Shown in pieces: positions 10,378 through 21,784 of a DNA stretch of 64,000 nucleotides. Below the pieces are notes generated by a model. It had not been told where the DNA came from and searched no databases. It saw only the letters and a program-made list of their open reading frames with translations. The stretch lies in contig CP136067.1 of NCBI GenBank assembly GCA_032622095.1, forward strand, positions 51,751,899 to 51,815,898, read 5' to 3'. This DNA comes from Siphonodentalium dalli (taxonomy: Eukaryota > Mollusca > Scaphopoda > Gadilida > Siphonodentaliidae). Made by a program: the position numbers and the translations under genes. How positions within the stretch are numbered: the stretch's first letter is position 1; each line of letters opens with the position of its first letter.

Positions 10378-11194
10378 TATTACCAGCGTTATTTTTTCAA
10401 TTTTATAATGTTCCCGGTCAGAACATCAAAACGTTCCCAGGTTTTTAACTGGTGGGATATGATCTTTAAAGGCGTAGCCAGAGTGGACATTCGTGGCATG
10501 ATCTATTACACTAAAATAAGGAAATGTAGGCTGCACTAACAAGGTATACTGTGGCATACCCAACGTGGTACCCTGTTAGATTGTAATATAAAAACATCAA
10601 CTCTAACCATACCAGAATTTTTTTTCGTTAACATTCACTAAGGGTTCATATACTGGCAGGACTTTTTTGCAGCCATTTTGTCATGGAAAACCAGATGGTT
10701 CCAGACTTCATTTTTAAATGTAGCAACTGAACATGTATTACAAGTATTTCTCTATAGATGCATATATACATACATATATATAGCTACATACATATACATA
10801 CACATACATATATATATACATTTACATTACATTTACATATATACACACACACGCATACATATACACGTTATGTACGTTCTATCGTGATTTAAATTAGTAC
10901 GGATAATCTTAGCTAATTAAGCCTATCATTGAAAGGGTGTATTCGTACATGTATCTGTAATAGGGTGGTGTATCTCACTGCCTTACTCGCATTACACCTC
11001 GCATTCACTGGGTAGGAACTGTAACGACATGAGAAGTACAATTTGCTGTATAGTTCCACATGCAGCGTTGATCCTTGCATATTGCCTTAAAGATACCTCT
11101 ATGCTTGATTCTTGCGAGATAATTGCATGCTATTTACAGGCAAATTTAAATAGCATCGCTACTTGTTGAACTACATAGTTTTCACTTCGCAAGT
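10378..11194. other. Non-coding stretch with TACATA microsatellite
   Basis: Contains an interrupted (TACATA)n/(CACACA) simple repeat at about 10745-10866; otherwise no coding or structural signal. Confidence 0.6.
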
Positions 11195-11197
11195 ATA

Positions 11198-11657
11198 TGT
11201 GACCCGCCATATCAAATCCAGTCGGAAGTCGGGATTTTTTTTACCCTGTGCCAATGCATTCTCTTATATATGCGAGTCGACCATAGGTCGCCTCGCATAT
11301 ATAAGAGAATGCATTGGCCTAACAATTTTTTACAATTTTAATAATTTGTTCTTGTATTCTTTAACAATTTTATAATTTCACCCATACAGAGCCCCAGACA
11401 AACATGAGCAGACGACACTCTTCTATATGCTTCTATATATGTGTGGGGCTCCATGCAGGGTAATGGATGTGTTTTTATTTTATGTCCTAAAAATTGTAAG
11501 AAACATTTATTTAAAAAACATGATAAAAAATTGTTAAGCCAATGCATTCTCTTATATATGCGAGGCGACCTATGGTCGACTCGCATATATAAGAGAATGC
11601 ATTGGCACAGGGTAAAAAAATCCCGACTTACGACTGGATTTGATATGGCGGGTCACA
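11198..11657. mobile_element. Paired-hairpin MITE, TGTGACCCGCC backbone
   Basis: Terminal inverted repeats of about 50 bp begin TGTGACCCGCCATATCAAAT at the left, with the complement at the right, each flanked by TA. Just inside lie two 69-bp hairpins (11250-11318 and 11538-11606) that are reverse complements of each other. The spacer (11319-11537) holds a further GAGCCCC..GGGGCTC hairpin. No transposase. The end sequence is unlike that of the TTAA elements at 14546, 19536 and 56246, yet the hairpins are the same. Confidence 0.8.
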
Positions 11658-11780
11658 TATGTGTATACTATAGTTAGCTGTGTGGTACTACAAGTGCGTT
11701 TTATCAACATTTTAGTATCCGGTTTCTGGAAAGTTGTAGCTTTCTATACCGAAATGCCTGCATAACAAGGCCTGGAAAAT

Positions 11781-12790
11781 TTGTGAGTGGATGTACATAC
11801 CATAAAGGGGCGTTATACATCTGTTTGAGTGGATGTACATACCATAAAGGGGCGTTATACATCTGTTTGAGTGGATGTACATACCATAAAGGGGCGTTAT
11901 ACATCGGTTTGAGTGGATGTACATACCATAAAGGGGCGTTATACATCTGTTTGTGAGTGGATGTACATACCATAAAGGGGCGTTATACATCTGTTTGTGA
12001 GTGGATGTACATACCATAAAGGGGCGTTATACATCTGTTTGTGAGTGGATGTACATACCATAAAGGGGCGTTATACATCTGTTTGAGTGGATGTACATAC
12101 CATAAAGGGGCGTTATACATCGGTTTGAGTGGATGTACATACCATAAAGGGGCGTTATACATCTGTTTGTGAGTGGATGTACAGACCATAAAGGGGCGTT
12201 ATACATCTGTTTGTGAGTGGATGTACAGACCATAAAGGGGCGTTATACATCTGTTTGTGAGTGGATGTACATATACCATAAAGGGGCGTTATACATATGT
12301 TTGTGAGTGGATGTACATACCATAAAGGGGCGTTATACATCTGTTTGTGAGTGGATGTACATACCATAAAGGGGCGTTATACATATGTTTGTGAGTGGAT
12401 GTACATACCATAAAGGGGCGTTATACATCTGTTTGTGAGTGGATGTACATACCATAAAGGGGCGTTATACATCTGTTTGTGAGTGGATGTACATACCATA
12501 AAGGGGCGTTATACATCTGTTTGTGAGTGGATGTACATACCATAAAGGGGCGTTATACATCTGTTTGTGAGTGGATGTACATACCATAAAGGGGCGTTAT
12601 ACATCTGTTTGTGAGTGGATGTACATACCATAAAGGGGCGTTATACATCTGTTTGTGAGTGGATGTACATACCATAAAGGGGCGTTATACATCTGTTTGT
12701 GAGTGGATGTACATACCATAAAGGGGCGTTATACATCTGTTTGTGAGTGGATGTACATACCATAAAGGGGCGTTATACATCTGTTTGTGA
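11781..12790. repeat. 44-bp minisatellite, 23 copies
   Basis: The unit is GTGAGTGGATGTACATACC, then ATAAAGGGGCGTTATACATC, then TGTTT. Twenty-three copies were counted by the AAGGGGCGTT word. Most units are 44 bp; a few early ones are 42 bp because GT is missing before GAGTGG. Copies 2-4 and 7-9 share the same order of variants (CTGTTT/CGGTTT/CTGTTT with 42-bp spacing), and copies 12-15 alternate ATATGT and CTGT, which points to multi-unit duplication. The overlapping minus-strand frames are by-products. Confidence 0.97.
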
Positions 12791-13685
12791 ACAACATTAT
12801 AATTATATTTATAGTACAGTCGTTCATGCGTGTCAGATGTCTGTTGGTAATGTGTGTTTAAGAACCATGTCGGTGGGTTTGCTCGGACCAGTCGGTGGTC
12901 ATCGCGTCGCGAACCTGCCTGATAATGCCGTCGGTTTCTGTCTACCGCCAGTGCTGCCACAACGATTCTCAAGAACTGCCCTTCCGGTATCGTGCCATGC
13001 ACGGAAGACAATTTCGTATGCCAGATAGATGATGGGAATATCTGTCAGGTGGTGAAGGTCCTATTATATAGAAGAAACGTCCGGTTTCCGGTAGAAATTA
13101 AGCAGTCTGGAACCTCTGGAAGCATGCGTTGTGGATCTTATGAGATGTCGATTTGCCCTCGTCGCTAATTGGTTCCTAATTGATCTCACATTTACACTTG
13201 ACCAGAGTCGTTAGTGTGCGATTAACGATGCGCATTGTATTTTCGTGGAACTTGATGTTGTTGAAATATTACACGAGTCATCAAGATTATAGGACACTTT
13301 CGATTTACCATACAATGTATACTATTATGCACGCACATGGGGTTATTCGTGTATTTGTACAGGGGGAAATGTTACGTGCTGGCATTTCCACAGATAGAAA
13401 CATATATTGTATTTGGACACCGGGCTCGTATTCACCAACTGGGTTTATATTATAATCCAGGTAGTTTACAATTTATACATGTACCGGACGAGATTGAACG
13501 CGAAGCTATCTGTGGTCGTCGATCGGAATGACGTTGCGGGGGATTTGACGGCTATCAGTATAATATAATAATATCACCTCCAAAGTTATGATGTATAATA
13601 ACTGAAGTTATATATTGGAGCTCATTATGTAAAGTATACTAAAATACATTAGAAGCATGCATCTACTAATACATATCACCAGACA
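12791..13685. other. Non-coding stretch, partly GC-richer
   Basis: About 12860-13010 has raised GC and CpG content and an open minus frame that runs into the minisatellite. No domain or splice site could be supported. Confidence 0.4.
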
Positions 13686-13690
13686 GTATA

Positions 13691-13876
13691 GGTGTGTGTG
13701 TGTGTGTGTGTGTGCGTGAGGGGGAGGGTGTGTGGGGGTGTGTGTGTGAGGGTGGGTGGGTGTGTGTGTGAGGGCGAGGGTGTGTGTGAGGGTGTGTGTG
13801 AGGGTGTGCGAGTGAGGGAGGGTGTGTGTGTGTGCGTGTTTGTGTGAGGGAGGGTGTGTGCGTGCGTGTGTGTGAG
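13691..13876 (+). repeat. TG-rich microsatellite with GAGGG interruptions
   Basis: (GT)n tracts alternate with GAGGGTG and GTGGGTG words. Low-complexity frames on the minus strand (His/Thr/Pro-rich) are artefacts. Confidence 0.95.
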
Positions 13877-14545
13877 CATGAAAACTGACGCGAAAACACA
13901 GTCAAAAGGTGCACCCATACCATGCAGTCACTATACTGATTATCGTACTCCGTTACAATCTACTAATTGCGCTTAGACAAGCCCTACGACCCATCAGAAC
14001 CAATATTTTCTGCGCATAGCTGTAATAAATGGACCCGGAACAGTCTAAATTCGCGAGAACATAACTTTCTATATACTTAAGATGGACATACGATTATTTT
14101 ATGAAACGCGTTCTTAATTGAAACGGAAAAGAAACATCATATATATAAGATCCACCTTACATCTTAGATTAAGTCCATCTTAAGATCATCTTAAGTCCTT
14201 GCTTCATGGAACTGGACCCTGGTCGGTAGCGACGTTGGCTTTGCATTGTCCGCGAATTCGAGCAAAACAAAAGCATGCTGATCATTTGAAAAATGCTGAT
14301 CATTTGAAAAATGATCAAACTTGATATGTGCAAGCATGCATTATTGTAAAACGGTATTGTATCTGAATTTCCACCCAACTGGCTTCATTCATATTATTGA
14401 TTGCGCTGGTGCATTGTTCGCTCAATGCTCCCCTGGCGAGTGCATGGTGATTTGTTTTTGCACATTAATCCGAGACCTATAATAATGAGCACGAACAAAC
14501 ATCTATCGTGAACACATATATACACGGCATTATATAGCCTCATCA
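13877..14545. other. Non-coding stretch with a short nested repeat
   Basis: At 14271-14338 the block TGATCATTTGAAAAATGC occurs twice, inside GCATGC...GCATGC ends. Nothing else supported. Confidence 0.5.
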
Positions 14546-14920
14546 TTAACCCTTTACCCAACAGAACGGCCCTGTGCCAATGCATTCTCTTATATATGCG
14601 AGTCTACCATAGGTCGCCTGGCATATATAAGAGAATGCATTGGCTTAACACATTAAAAATTATAAAATTGTTAAAGAATGTAAGAATTTTTTTTTTAGGC
14701 CAATGCATTCTCTTATATATGCGAGGCGACCTATGGTCGACTCGCATATATAAGAGAATGCATTGGCACAGGGCATAACTGTAACTATCACAATGTGGTC
14801 AAGGAGCCGGTTCCAATGATATCCATATTTGTATGGTTCTATTGAGACAGACCGAAGATATTTTAGGCTGTTGAAGCTTTATTTGGCCGGTTTTGGCCGG
14901 TTTGTTGGGTAAAGGGTTAA
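14546..14920. mobile_element. TTAA-flanked paired-hairpin MITE (piggyBac-like), copy A
   Basis: Begins TTAACCCTTTACCCAACA and ends in its exact reverse complement; the match extends to about 24 of 26 bp. TTAA at both edges with CCC next is the hallmark of piggyBac-type insertions. Inside are hairpins 14576-14644 and 14699-14767, a T-rich spacer, and a 150-bp right segment (ATAACTGTAACTATCACAAT...GGCCGG). It differs from copy C (56246-56634) by only a few bases outside a spacer deletion. No transposase. Confidence 0.88.
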
Positions 14921-15217
14921 ATGTGCTACCACAGCTTGAGTACGTGCTACAAATATATATATAACTTGTTTTTGGCTCGTTGTTGAGCAACAACAAGCAC
15001 CACTTCTCAATATCTAGCTCAGTGGTCTGTGTTTATAGGCTTACTTCAATCTGTGATAATGTCATGAATCTCTGCTTTGGCCGCGCTGTTAGATATATCA
15101 TATACAACCAGTTCCAAACATGGGAACTTTATATATGAAGTTTTAACGGGGACTTTATAACTTTGAAAAAATAGGCCTTAATATTCCGCGATACTATATT
15201 TCAGGCAATTCTTCAAG

Positions 15218-15315
15218 GATTGTCCACTTATAAATGGACAATCGGTACCTAAAATGGTCATTAATAAATGGACAATCCAACCACGCGTGGCACGCGAGCT
15301 TGGGATTGTCCACTA
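15218..15315. repeat. Short dispersed repeat with TTGTCCA hairpins, copy 1
   Basis: GATTGTCCACTTATAAATGG, ACAATCGGTACC and CCACGCGTGGCACGCG words end in GATTGTCCACTAAAT. The whole block is an inverted copy of 18605-18705. Four TTGTCCA/TGGACAA words make two internal hairpins. Confidence 0.8.
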
Positions 15316-17225
15316 AATGAAGACATGTTTTGTTAATCATGCATGAAGGGCAATAACTGTATAAATAATGTTAAATTGTTAAATAACGGTGATTTGTATG
15401 AGAAGAAGTGTTTTTGACGAAATAACGGAGAGATTTGAAGAAGAGTTATTGACGAAATAACGGAAATATTCGAAGAAGTGTTTTTTAAAGAGCGTACCCC
15501 AAACCTCCACCAAACCCACCCACCCAAGGGAAGAATTTGACTTATATTTCACAAAAGTTGATCTGTTGTGGTGTTGCAAATTTCTCATACAAATCTCCGT
15601 CATTTAGTAAAGGTATATTCTTTATAGAGTTATTAGCGAGTTTGCGATACCCGTCGGACGGGTACGGGTACCGGTAGATCCAGGTAGATCGGTGAAAATC
15701 GTCACGGTCATTTGCGTACTTTGAATGCAGCACATAAAGCGATAGGGATTTGGAACGGGTAGATGTATCCCGTTGACTGGTAGTCTTTCGCTAAAGTTTT
15801 CTCACTCAAAAGTACATTAGTTATACGAAATAACAGTCAGCTATGCATTAATCTATTTATTGCACGATTTAATTGCCAAATCTCATTGATACATTTGTCA
15901 TTTAAGCCGTGTTTTATGTTCAAAGTATCGAGGCGGCTTCTAACACTAAGATAACTATGGAACGCCGATTTGTTTACTGACAACTGTCTTCACTCAAGTA
16001 ATGACATGTTATTTTTTGGGAATGTGATTTGGGGGGGCTAACCCCGGGATTCTCGACATGTTATGATTAAGAGAGTGAGTTGGCGGTGCTATACGCAGTC
16101 TCGACACAGGGACGTAATTATAGGGGGTCTCCGCGTTGAGAAGGTGTGTCCACCTTCAAATTCCCAACTATACACCCCCTTAAACCACACCAAACAGAGG
16201 TTTGTGCGTAATTCAAATTGTGCACGCCGTTGGGCTCTGATTCCCCCCAACTGATCCTTCACTGTCCTGAATATTATTGTGGACTGTTCTAAATGGATCA
16301 GTAGTCTTGTTGCAGAAGTCCTGTGATGGGGGGGGTCCACCTTGCCGACCATGCAGTACGAGAACAGTTTTGTAGATATGAACCTGGAAATTGCAAAATC
16401 ATAACATCTAGTGGTCTAACACCAGGCAAATTCACGCCCTGGTTTGTTTTTCACAAATCAATGATCAGTATTGACGAGCCACTGAATGTGGTTAGACCAA
16501 GGCATACAGGGTCGACCATGGTTCGGTCTGGTGTGAGAACGTTTTGAAATCTGAACATGAAAATTGATAAATTATTGACTTTCCTCAAGCTTTACATTTG
16601 TTGGATATTTCCAACCTGCTGTTGACCATATAGCCCGAATGTTTTTCTACCAAAAGTAGGAATATTTGCAAATGTTGGTCTAAATCTATAAAAAAAAATC
16701 CGCACTAATACATTTTTGGAAAATCAAACTGAATGACAGAATAATTTGAACGTATGTTTTGGTGTGTTAGGTATATGCAATATCCAACTGTTGACAAAAG
16801 TTGGGGTGATACACCCCACCCTCTCGCCACATCCCCTATCGACCCTTTGTGCATAAGTACACCGTGAATGTGTTACACGATTGAATACAACCGTTCAGTT
16901 ATTGTACCTTATGTGGTGGTGACTGATTTCTCATTTTAATATAGATATTTGACTTTTGAACGGACATGGCGCATTTGAACCCCAAGACTGTTGTATATTG
17001 TAGTGGCCGATAGTGACACCAAATACTGATATACACACCTCATAGTCGGCACAATCTTACCGTTATCAGATCGACTTTTAGCTGTTTTCTTTGTTTCGCA
17101 TAGACGTGAAGCAAACGCTCTTTATTCGAACCATATAATGAATAGTGTACCATTAAACACCCTTTATATTTAACAAGTTTAATTTTTATACGCCCGTTTA
17201 AAAAAAAACGGCCGCATTATAGTAT
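15316..17225. other. Non-coding stretch, diverged repeat debris
   Basis: Holds a GACGGGTACGGGTACCGG motif at about 15655-15676, related to a longer ACCCGTACCGG palindromic run at 18480-18532. Some phrases near 16780-16850 (AAAGTTGGGGTGATACACCCC) resemble 19160-19200. No gene supported. Confidence 0.45.
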
Positions 17226-17830
17226 TGGTCTGTCCGTCCGGGCGTCCGTCCGTTAACCTGGTTTCCGGATGATAACTTTAGTTAGAGTGAACCAAATTCA
17301 ATAAAATTGGTATGTGGGTTTATTAGCCGAAAAGTAAGTTCAAGTTCGAATTTGGGTTCCGCCCGACAATTTTCACCGGAGTTATGCCCCTTATTTGACT
17401 TAGAAAATCCTTGAAATTTGTTGTCCGGATGATAACTTTAGTATAGTTTATCGGAATGAATCCAAATTTGGTATATTACTTTCTCCCACCAAAACACAGG
17501 TCAAGTTCGAACTTGGGTTCTGGCAGAGTTAGTTAGAGTGAACCGATTTCAATCAAATTTGGTATGTGGGTTTATTAGGAGAAAAGACAGCTCAAGTTCG
17601 AATTTGGGTTCCGTCCACCAATTTTCACCGGAGTTATGCCCCTTATTTGACGTAATTTGACTTAGAAAATCCCTGAAATTTGTTTTCCGGATGATAACTT
17701 TACTAGAGCTTATCGGATTCAATGATAATTTGGTATATTACTTTCTCCCACCAAAACACAGGTCAAGTTCAAATTTGAGTTCCGTCCGCCAATTTTTACC
17801 AGAGTTATGCCCCTTTTTTTTACCAGTTTC
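17226..17830 (+). repeat. Mollusc-type tandem repeat with ATGATAACTTTAGT and GAGTTATGCCCCTTATT
   Basis: Phrases recur at about 17265, 17430 and 17690 (GGATGATAACTTTA), with CAAGTTCGAATTTGGGTTCC and TTTTCACCGGAGTTATGCCC between them. Starts next to a CCGTCCG cluster. Units are about 165 bp with one partial unit. The pattern is typical of bivalve/gastropod non-coding repeats as I know them. Confidence 0.8.
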
Positions 17831-18604
17831 CGCCGACCCAAGAGAGGGGGTATTTTGCACGCCCAGTGTAGCTCTTGTTCTACCTACATCCGGGTTTAGA
17901 CCCAGACAAATATCCAAGTTCTTGGGATGAATATTCCCTTGCCCGACCCTTCGAAAGATTCCAACCCATTACCAGTTACATGACTAAATATTCCCCAACT
18001 AATATAAGGGGCAATTTCGGTCTTATATCTGACTAAAAGTGCATGCATGTAGGACATTCTTGGACCCTGGGTCTAAACCAACACATTTTACACTGAATAA
18101 TGGTTGGATTATTAAATTAGCGTAATTGTATATTTGTGCTATCATAACATATTTTCTCAGTCAGAAAATTCCATCTGTTCTAGACGACACTCGAACGGTC
18201 TGGGAAATTACTTATGAAAGCTAATTATTGAAAATGTTACCAAAATGAGTCAAAGAAAGACGCCAACCCCTTCCACTTTCGCCTCGTCCCTGGTTAATGC
18301 AATCCATTATCCACGCAGATGTCCATCATATAACCATAACAACAAGTATAACGTCGGCCAAGAAAGCGAAGCGGATAACAATTTCTCTACATCATATATA
18401 TTGTGCTGCAATTGGCTCACCATACACTACCCGTCGATATGCTTAATTCTACCCGTAAAACAGTTTGCGATTTCAAAACGTGTACCGGTACGGGTAGCTA
18501 CCAGTACCCGTACCGGTACCCGTACCCGTTTGAAATCGCAAACTCGCTATTACCCTTCAGATTTAATAGGAAGCTAACATGCAGGATTATCGATATATGT
18601 CGTG
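17831..18604. other. Non-coding stretch with ACCGGTACGGGTA palindromic run
   Basis: At 18480-18532 a run of CCGGTAC/GTACCGG/ACCCGTA words sits between two inverted TTTGCGATTTCAAAACG-like arms (ending in TTTGAAATCGCAAA), so it can fold as a hairpin. No gene supported. Confidence 0.5.
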
Positions 18605-18705
18605 ATTTAGTGGACAATCGCAAGCTCGCGTGCCACGCGTGGTCGGATTGTCCATTTATTAAAGACCAGTTTAGGTACCGATTGTCCATTTATAAGTGGA
18701 CAATC
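18605..18705. repeat. Short dispersed repeat with TTGTCCA hairpins, copy 2 (inverted)
   Basis: Reverse complement of 15218-15315, including CGCGTGCCACGCGTGG. Confidence 0.8.
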
Positions 18706-18721
18706 TTATGCGCATTAGGTG

Positions 18722-18866
18722 CTATATTTGACAGTCGACGAATGTCCCAGTTCGCGATTGCATGATATAGGCGACTTTGTGAGTCGATTTCACAATAAAC
18801 TTTGAATTGATTACTTGGGGATTGATTGTATAAGTTACGAAGAGCGAAATAGGCTCACAAAAGTCG
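18722..18866 (+). repeat. ~145-bp dispersed repeat, copy 1
   Basis: ATTTGACAGTCGACGAATGT through CATGATATAGGCGACTTTGT to ATAGGCTCACAAAAGTCG. Matches 24603-24748 at about 90% by eye. An inner part has GGCGACTTTGTGAG...CTCACAAAAGTCGCC inverted ends, so it may be a small MITE. Confidence 0.85.
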
Positions 18867-18869
18867 CCC

Positions 18870-19535
18870 AAATATAGATCCGTGATCTACTTCAATCTCA
18901 TGAAGAAAATTTTAAAAAAGGACAATGTACATGAATGGGCCTTTACAACCTTCAACGGACTGCCAACATCCGTCAGTCGTTTGATGGACACAGACAAATA
19001 CTCATTAGAAAATGCTCAATTTATCTTTATGTTCGAGCATGGACACGACTGGAGGGTATCCGGTGGTGGTGGGGTGTCCAACTTTGAATTTCCAATTTGC
19101 AATTAAATTCACTTGAACCAAACGGAATTTCAAAGGCTCCGAAATTACATTTTGAGACAATTATGACCAAAGTTTGGGTGAGACACCCCAACCCACATGG
19201 TGACTTTGTCCGAGCGAGTGCTGACTTGGAAAACATTGCTTGTGATAGAATATGAACAGCAAGTCTCCGAACTGAATGCTCTTAATTCGTGGGTTTATTG
19301 GCGAACAGGGTCAGAGAACTTAACAATGTGGATTGTTAGAGATGCCCTTCGGACACGGTATCTCATGAATTAGGGCGGTGATTGATTCATTGCCAAAGAC
19401 CAATCCATCTTGTTAAGAGTTTTTCTGGTCGCCTGCAGGCAGTCAAGCCAAATTCGCAAGCGTTCACGCACGCCAATGACGGCTGTTGTGTCACACTAAA
19501 ATCCTCCCAATGTACCTGTACCGACTCGCGGCCTC
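18870..19535. other. Non-coding stretch
   Basis: Short frames only; no domain, splice border or clear repeat beyond weak similarity to 16780-16850. Confidence 0.45.
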
Positions 19536-19985
19536 TTAACCCTTTACCCAACAAAACGGCCAAAAACGCTTCAACAGCCTAAAATATTTTCGGTCTCTCT
19601 CGATAACACCATACAAATATGGATATCATTGGAACCGGTTCATTGACCACATTGTGATTGTTACAGTTATCCCCTGTGCCAATGCATTCTCTTATATATG
19701 CGAGTCGACCATAGGTCGGCTCGCATATATAAGAGAATGCATTGGCCTAAAATCTTTTTTTAACACTTTTTACCATTTTTTCTTACATTCTTTAACAATT
19801 TTATAATTTTTTCTTACATTTTTTAACAATTTTTATAATATTTTTCTACATTCTTTGACAATTTTATCATTTTTAATATGTGTTAAGCCAATGCATTCTC
19901 TTCTATATGCGAGGTGACCTATGGTCGACTCGCATATATAAGAGAATGCATTGGTACAGGGCCGTTCTGTTGGGTAAAGGGTTAA
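19536..19985. mobile_element. TTAA-flanked paired-hairpin MITE (piggyBac-like), copy B, opposite orientation
   Basis: TTAACCCTTTACCCAACA at the left and its complement at the right, as in copy A but reversed: the 150-bp segment (CTTCAACAGCCTAAAATATT...) comes first, then hairpins 19678-19746 and 19887-19955 with a long T-rich spacer (ACATTCTTTAACAATTTTAT repeated). More diverged than copies A and C: hairpin 1 has changed the conserved mismatch to a G/T wobble. Confidence 0.87.
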
Positions 19986-21780
19986 TTGGCGCAAATGAAG
20001 GTCCTGATGCACCAAAAGCATCAATCTCTACCTGAGCGCACCAGTCATACTTCCTTTCTGACTTTGTCACCGGCTGGGTATGTGGTTCTATATTTATAGC
20101 ACAGTGTTTTTCAGCCAAAATGGCGAAAACCGATCAGCCCAAAGTCAAATTTCCTATGTGATTTAAGAACAATGCCCGCACTAAAACTTAATGACAGAAT
20201 GGACAATAATAGATGTAGTTTTGTTGACGATTTTCGCAAGCTACTCGTCAAACTTGGAGCGAATTAGATTCGATCTCTTGTGTTTGACTTACTAAGCATG
20301 GATCTTGTCGTGACAATGTCGTCCATCCATGTGCTTTTAGACTGTTGTGTTGATAAAAAATAATCGGAGATCTAAATCACACCGTTTCTCAATATAGTTA
20401 TCTGGTTTAACTGTTACTTTCCAAACTTAAGGGACGAAATTACACACATTAACTCTTATCAATGTAGGCCTACTCTCCCACTACAATTAGTTAAAGCTGG
20501 TATGCAAATGAGCTCACCCCACTATCAACAAAAAAAACTATTTTTGGAGGGTTTAAATGAGCTTAATTTGATGGCGGTCCCTTAATGCAAATTATCTTAC
20601 CGTTCTACCTTTCAGATGCGTAAAGAATCCATCAAACAAAGGGATTGTGTCGGTTTTAACCTATAATATCAGCATGCGTGGGTAGTTTGTGTCTACACTG
20701 GTGACGTTGACACGTTTACTTTTAAATAAAATTGTTATAGATTTTGCCCGTCATTCATTCTTATTCGAATGTTGATGTTAAAGTCATTAGCTTCACTCCC
20801 GGTGGGTATATATTTCATGTCAGACAGAACTGTCTCCGATATACCATAAGAAAGGTCATAAAAAACTAGAAATAAAACCCCAAGGTTGCATATTATTGAT
20901 GCGGTATTCGCCCCGTATTAAATTGTTGAAAACTGCGGTCAGAGTAAGAAATCTTCTCAGATACAACCACATTTTCGGCGCGAATCATCGCGTGGAGGTC
21001 ATGGAATTATATTCGGAAGAAATCGGAACCGCCCGAAAAACGACGATCGGCTGGCACGCACGGTTAAGAGAACAGCCAAAACAATAGCCGACATGTCGAT
21101 AACCGAAAGTAGATTCAACAAAACACAAACTAGATAATGTGATTATGTCTTGATTTTTGCATCGATATCTCATGTTTTCTAATTGAAATGTCGAGAATTA
21201 ATTGGCAACTAACAAAGTGTACACACTGTGTATATGTTATATATGGATTGTTTGCAAATTTAGGCGTGAATGGGTATTCGTGCACAGCATGCAAAATACG
21301 ATTGGCACACCTCCGAACCGATCAGCTGATCCAGGTCGTCATGCTTCTCATCGATTGAAAATAAACAAATCGGGGAATTCCTGCCCTTCTTATCAAACGT
21401 CAACACATTTGGTCGAATTTAAGATGAAGTTATCTGCAATGGCATTATTGACTTATGTAAATGGAAATTATTAGCAATATTTCAAACGCAGAGAGTGCAT
21501 GAACCACCGATCGATCTATAAATTATAATAGCCCAATCGGGCTGAACTAGATCGATTGGTCTTCCTGGCATAGTGGTTGCTGCTGTAAGAGAGGGAACTC
21601 TAAATTTCTTAAATATTAAAATTTTGTTTGTTTTCAGATTTGTACAAGTTTATAATGAATATTACTAGTAAAAAAATATACCATTGTCTTTCATTAGTTT
21701 CAAAATAAATGAGAATTTTTTTTAATTGGTAGAAACAGCTGGTCGAAAGAACAATTTAGAGTACTCCCCTTATCCCAGAT
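19986..21780. other. Non-coding stretch
   Basis: A CpG-richer piece at 20900-21085 has a 63-codon open frame with no recognisable domain. A short hydrophobic start occurs at 21424 but is not followed by a convincing donor site. No gene supported. Confidence 0.4.
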
Positions 21781-21784
21781 TCAC

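Noticed and set aside
11250-11606. Hairpins as transcription terminators
   Set aside because: Animal DNA does not use such terminators, and the hairpins sit at fixed places inside transposons.
11781-12790. CRISPR array
   Set aside because: Units are contiguous without unique spacers, there are no cas genes, and the DNA is animal.
11704-13011. Overlapping minus-strand frames with MYNAPLWYVHPL repeats
   Set aside because: They are translations of the 44-bp minisatellite; every third unit restores the frame.
13666-13923. His/Thr/Pro-rich minus-strand frames
   Set aside because: Product of the TG microsatellite.
21424-21474. Signal-peptide exon (MKLSAMALL) for the secreted peptide gene
   Set aside because: The following GTAAAT is a weak donor and the phase cannot be confirmed.
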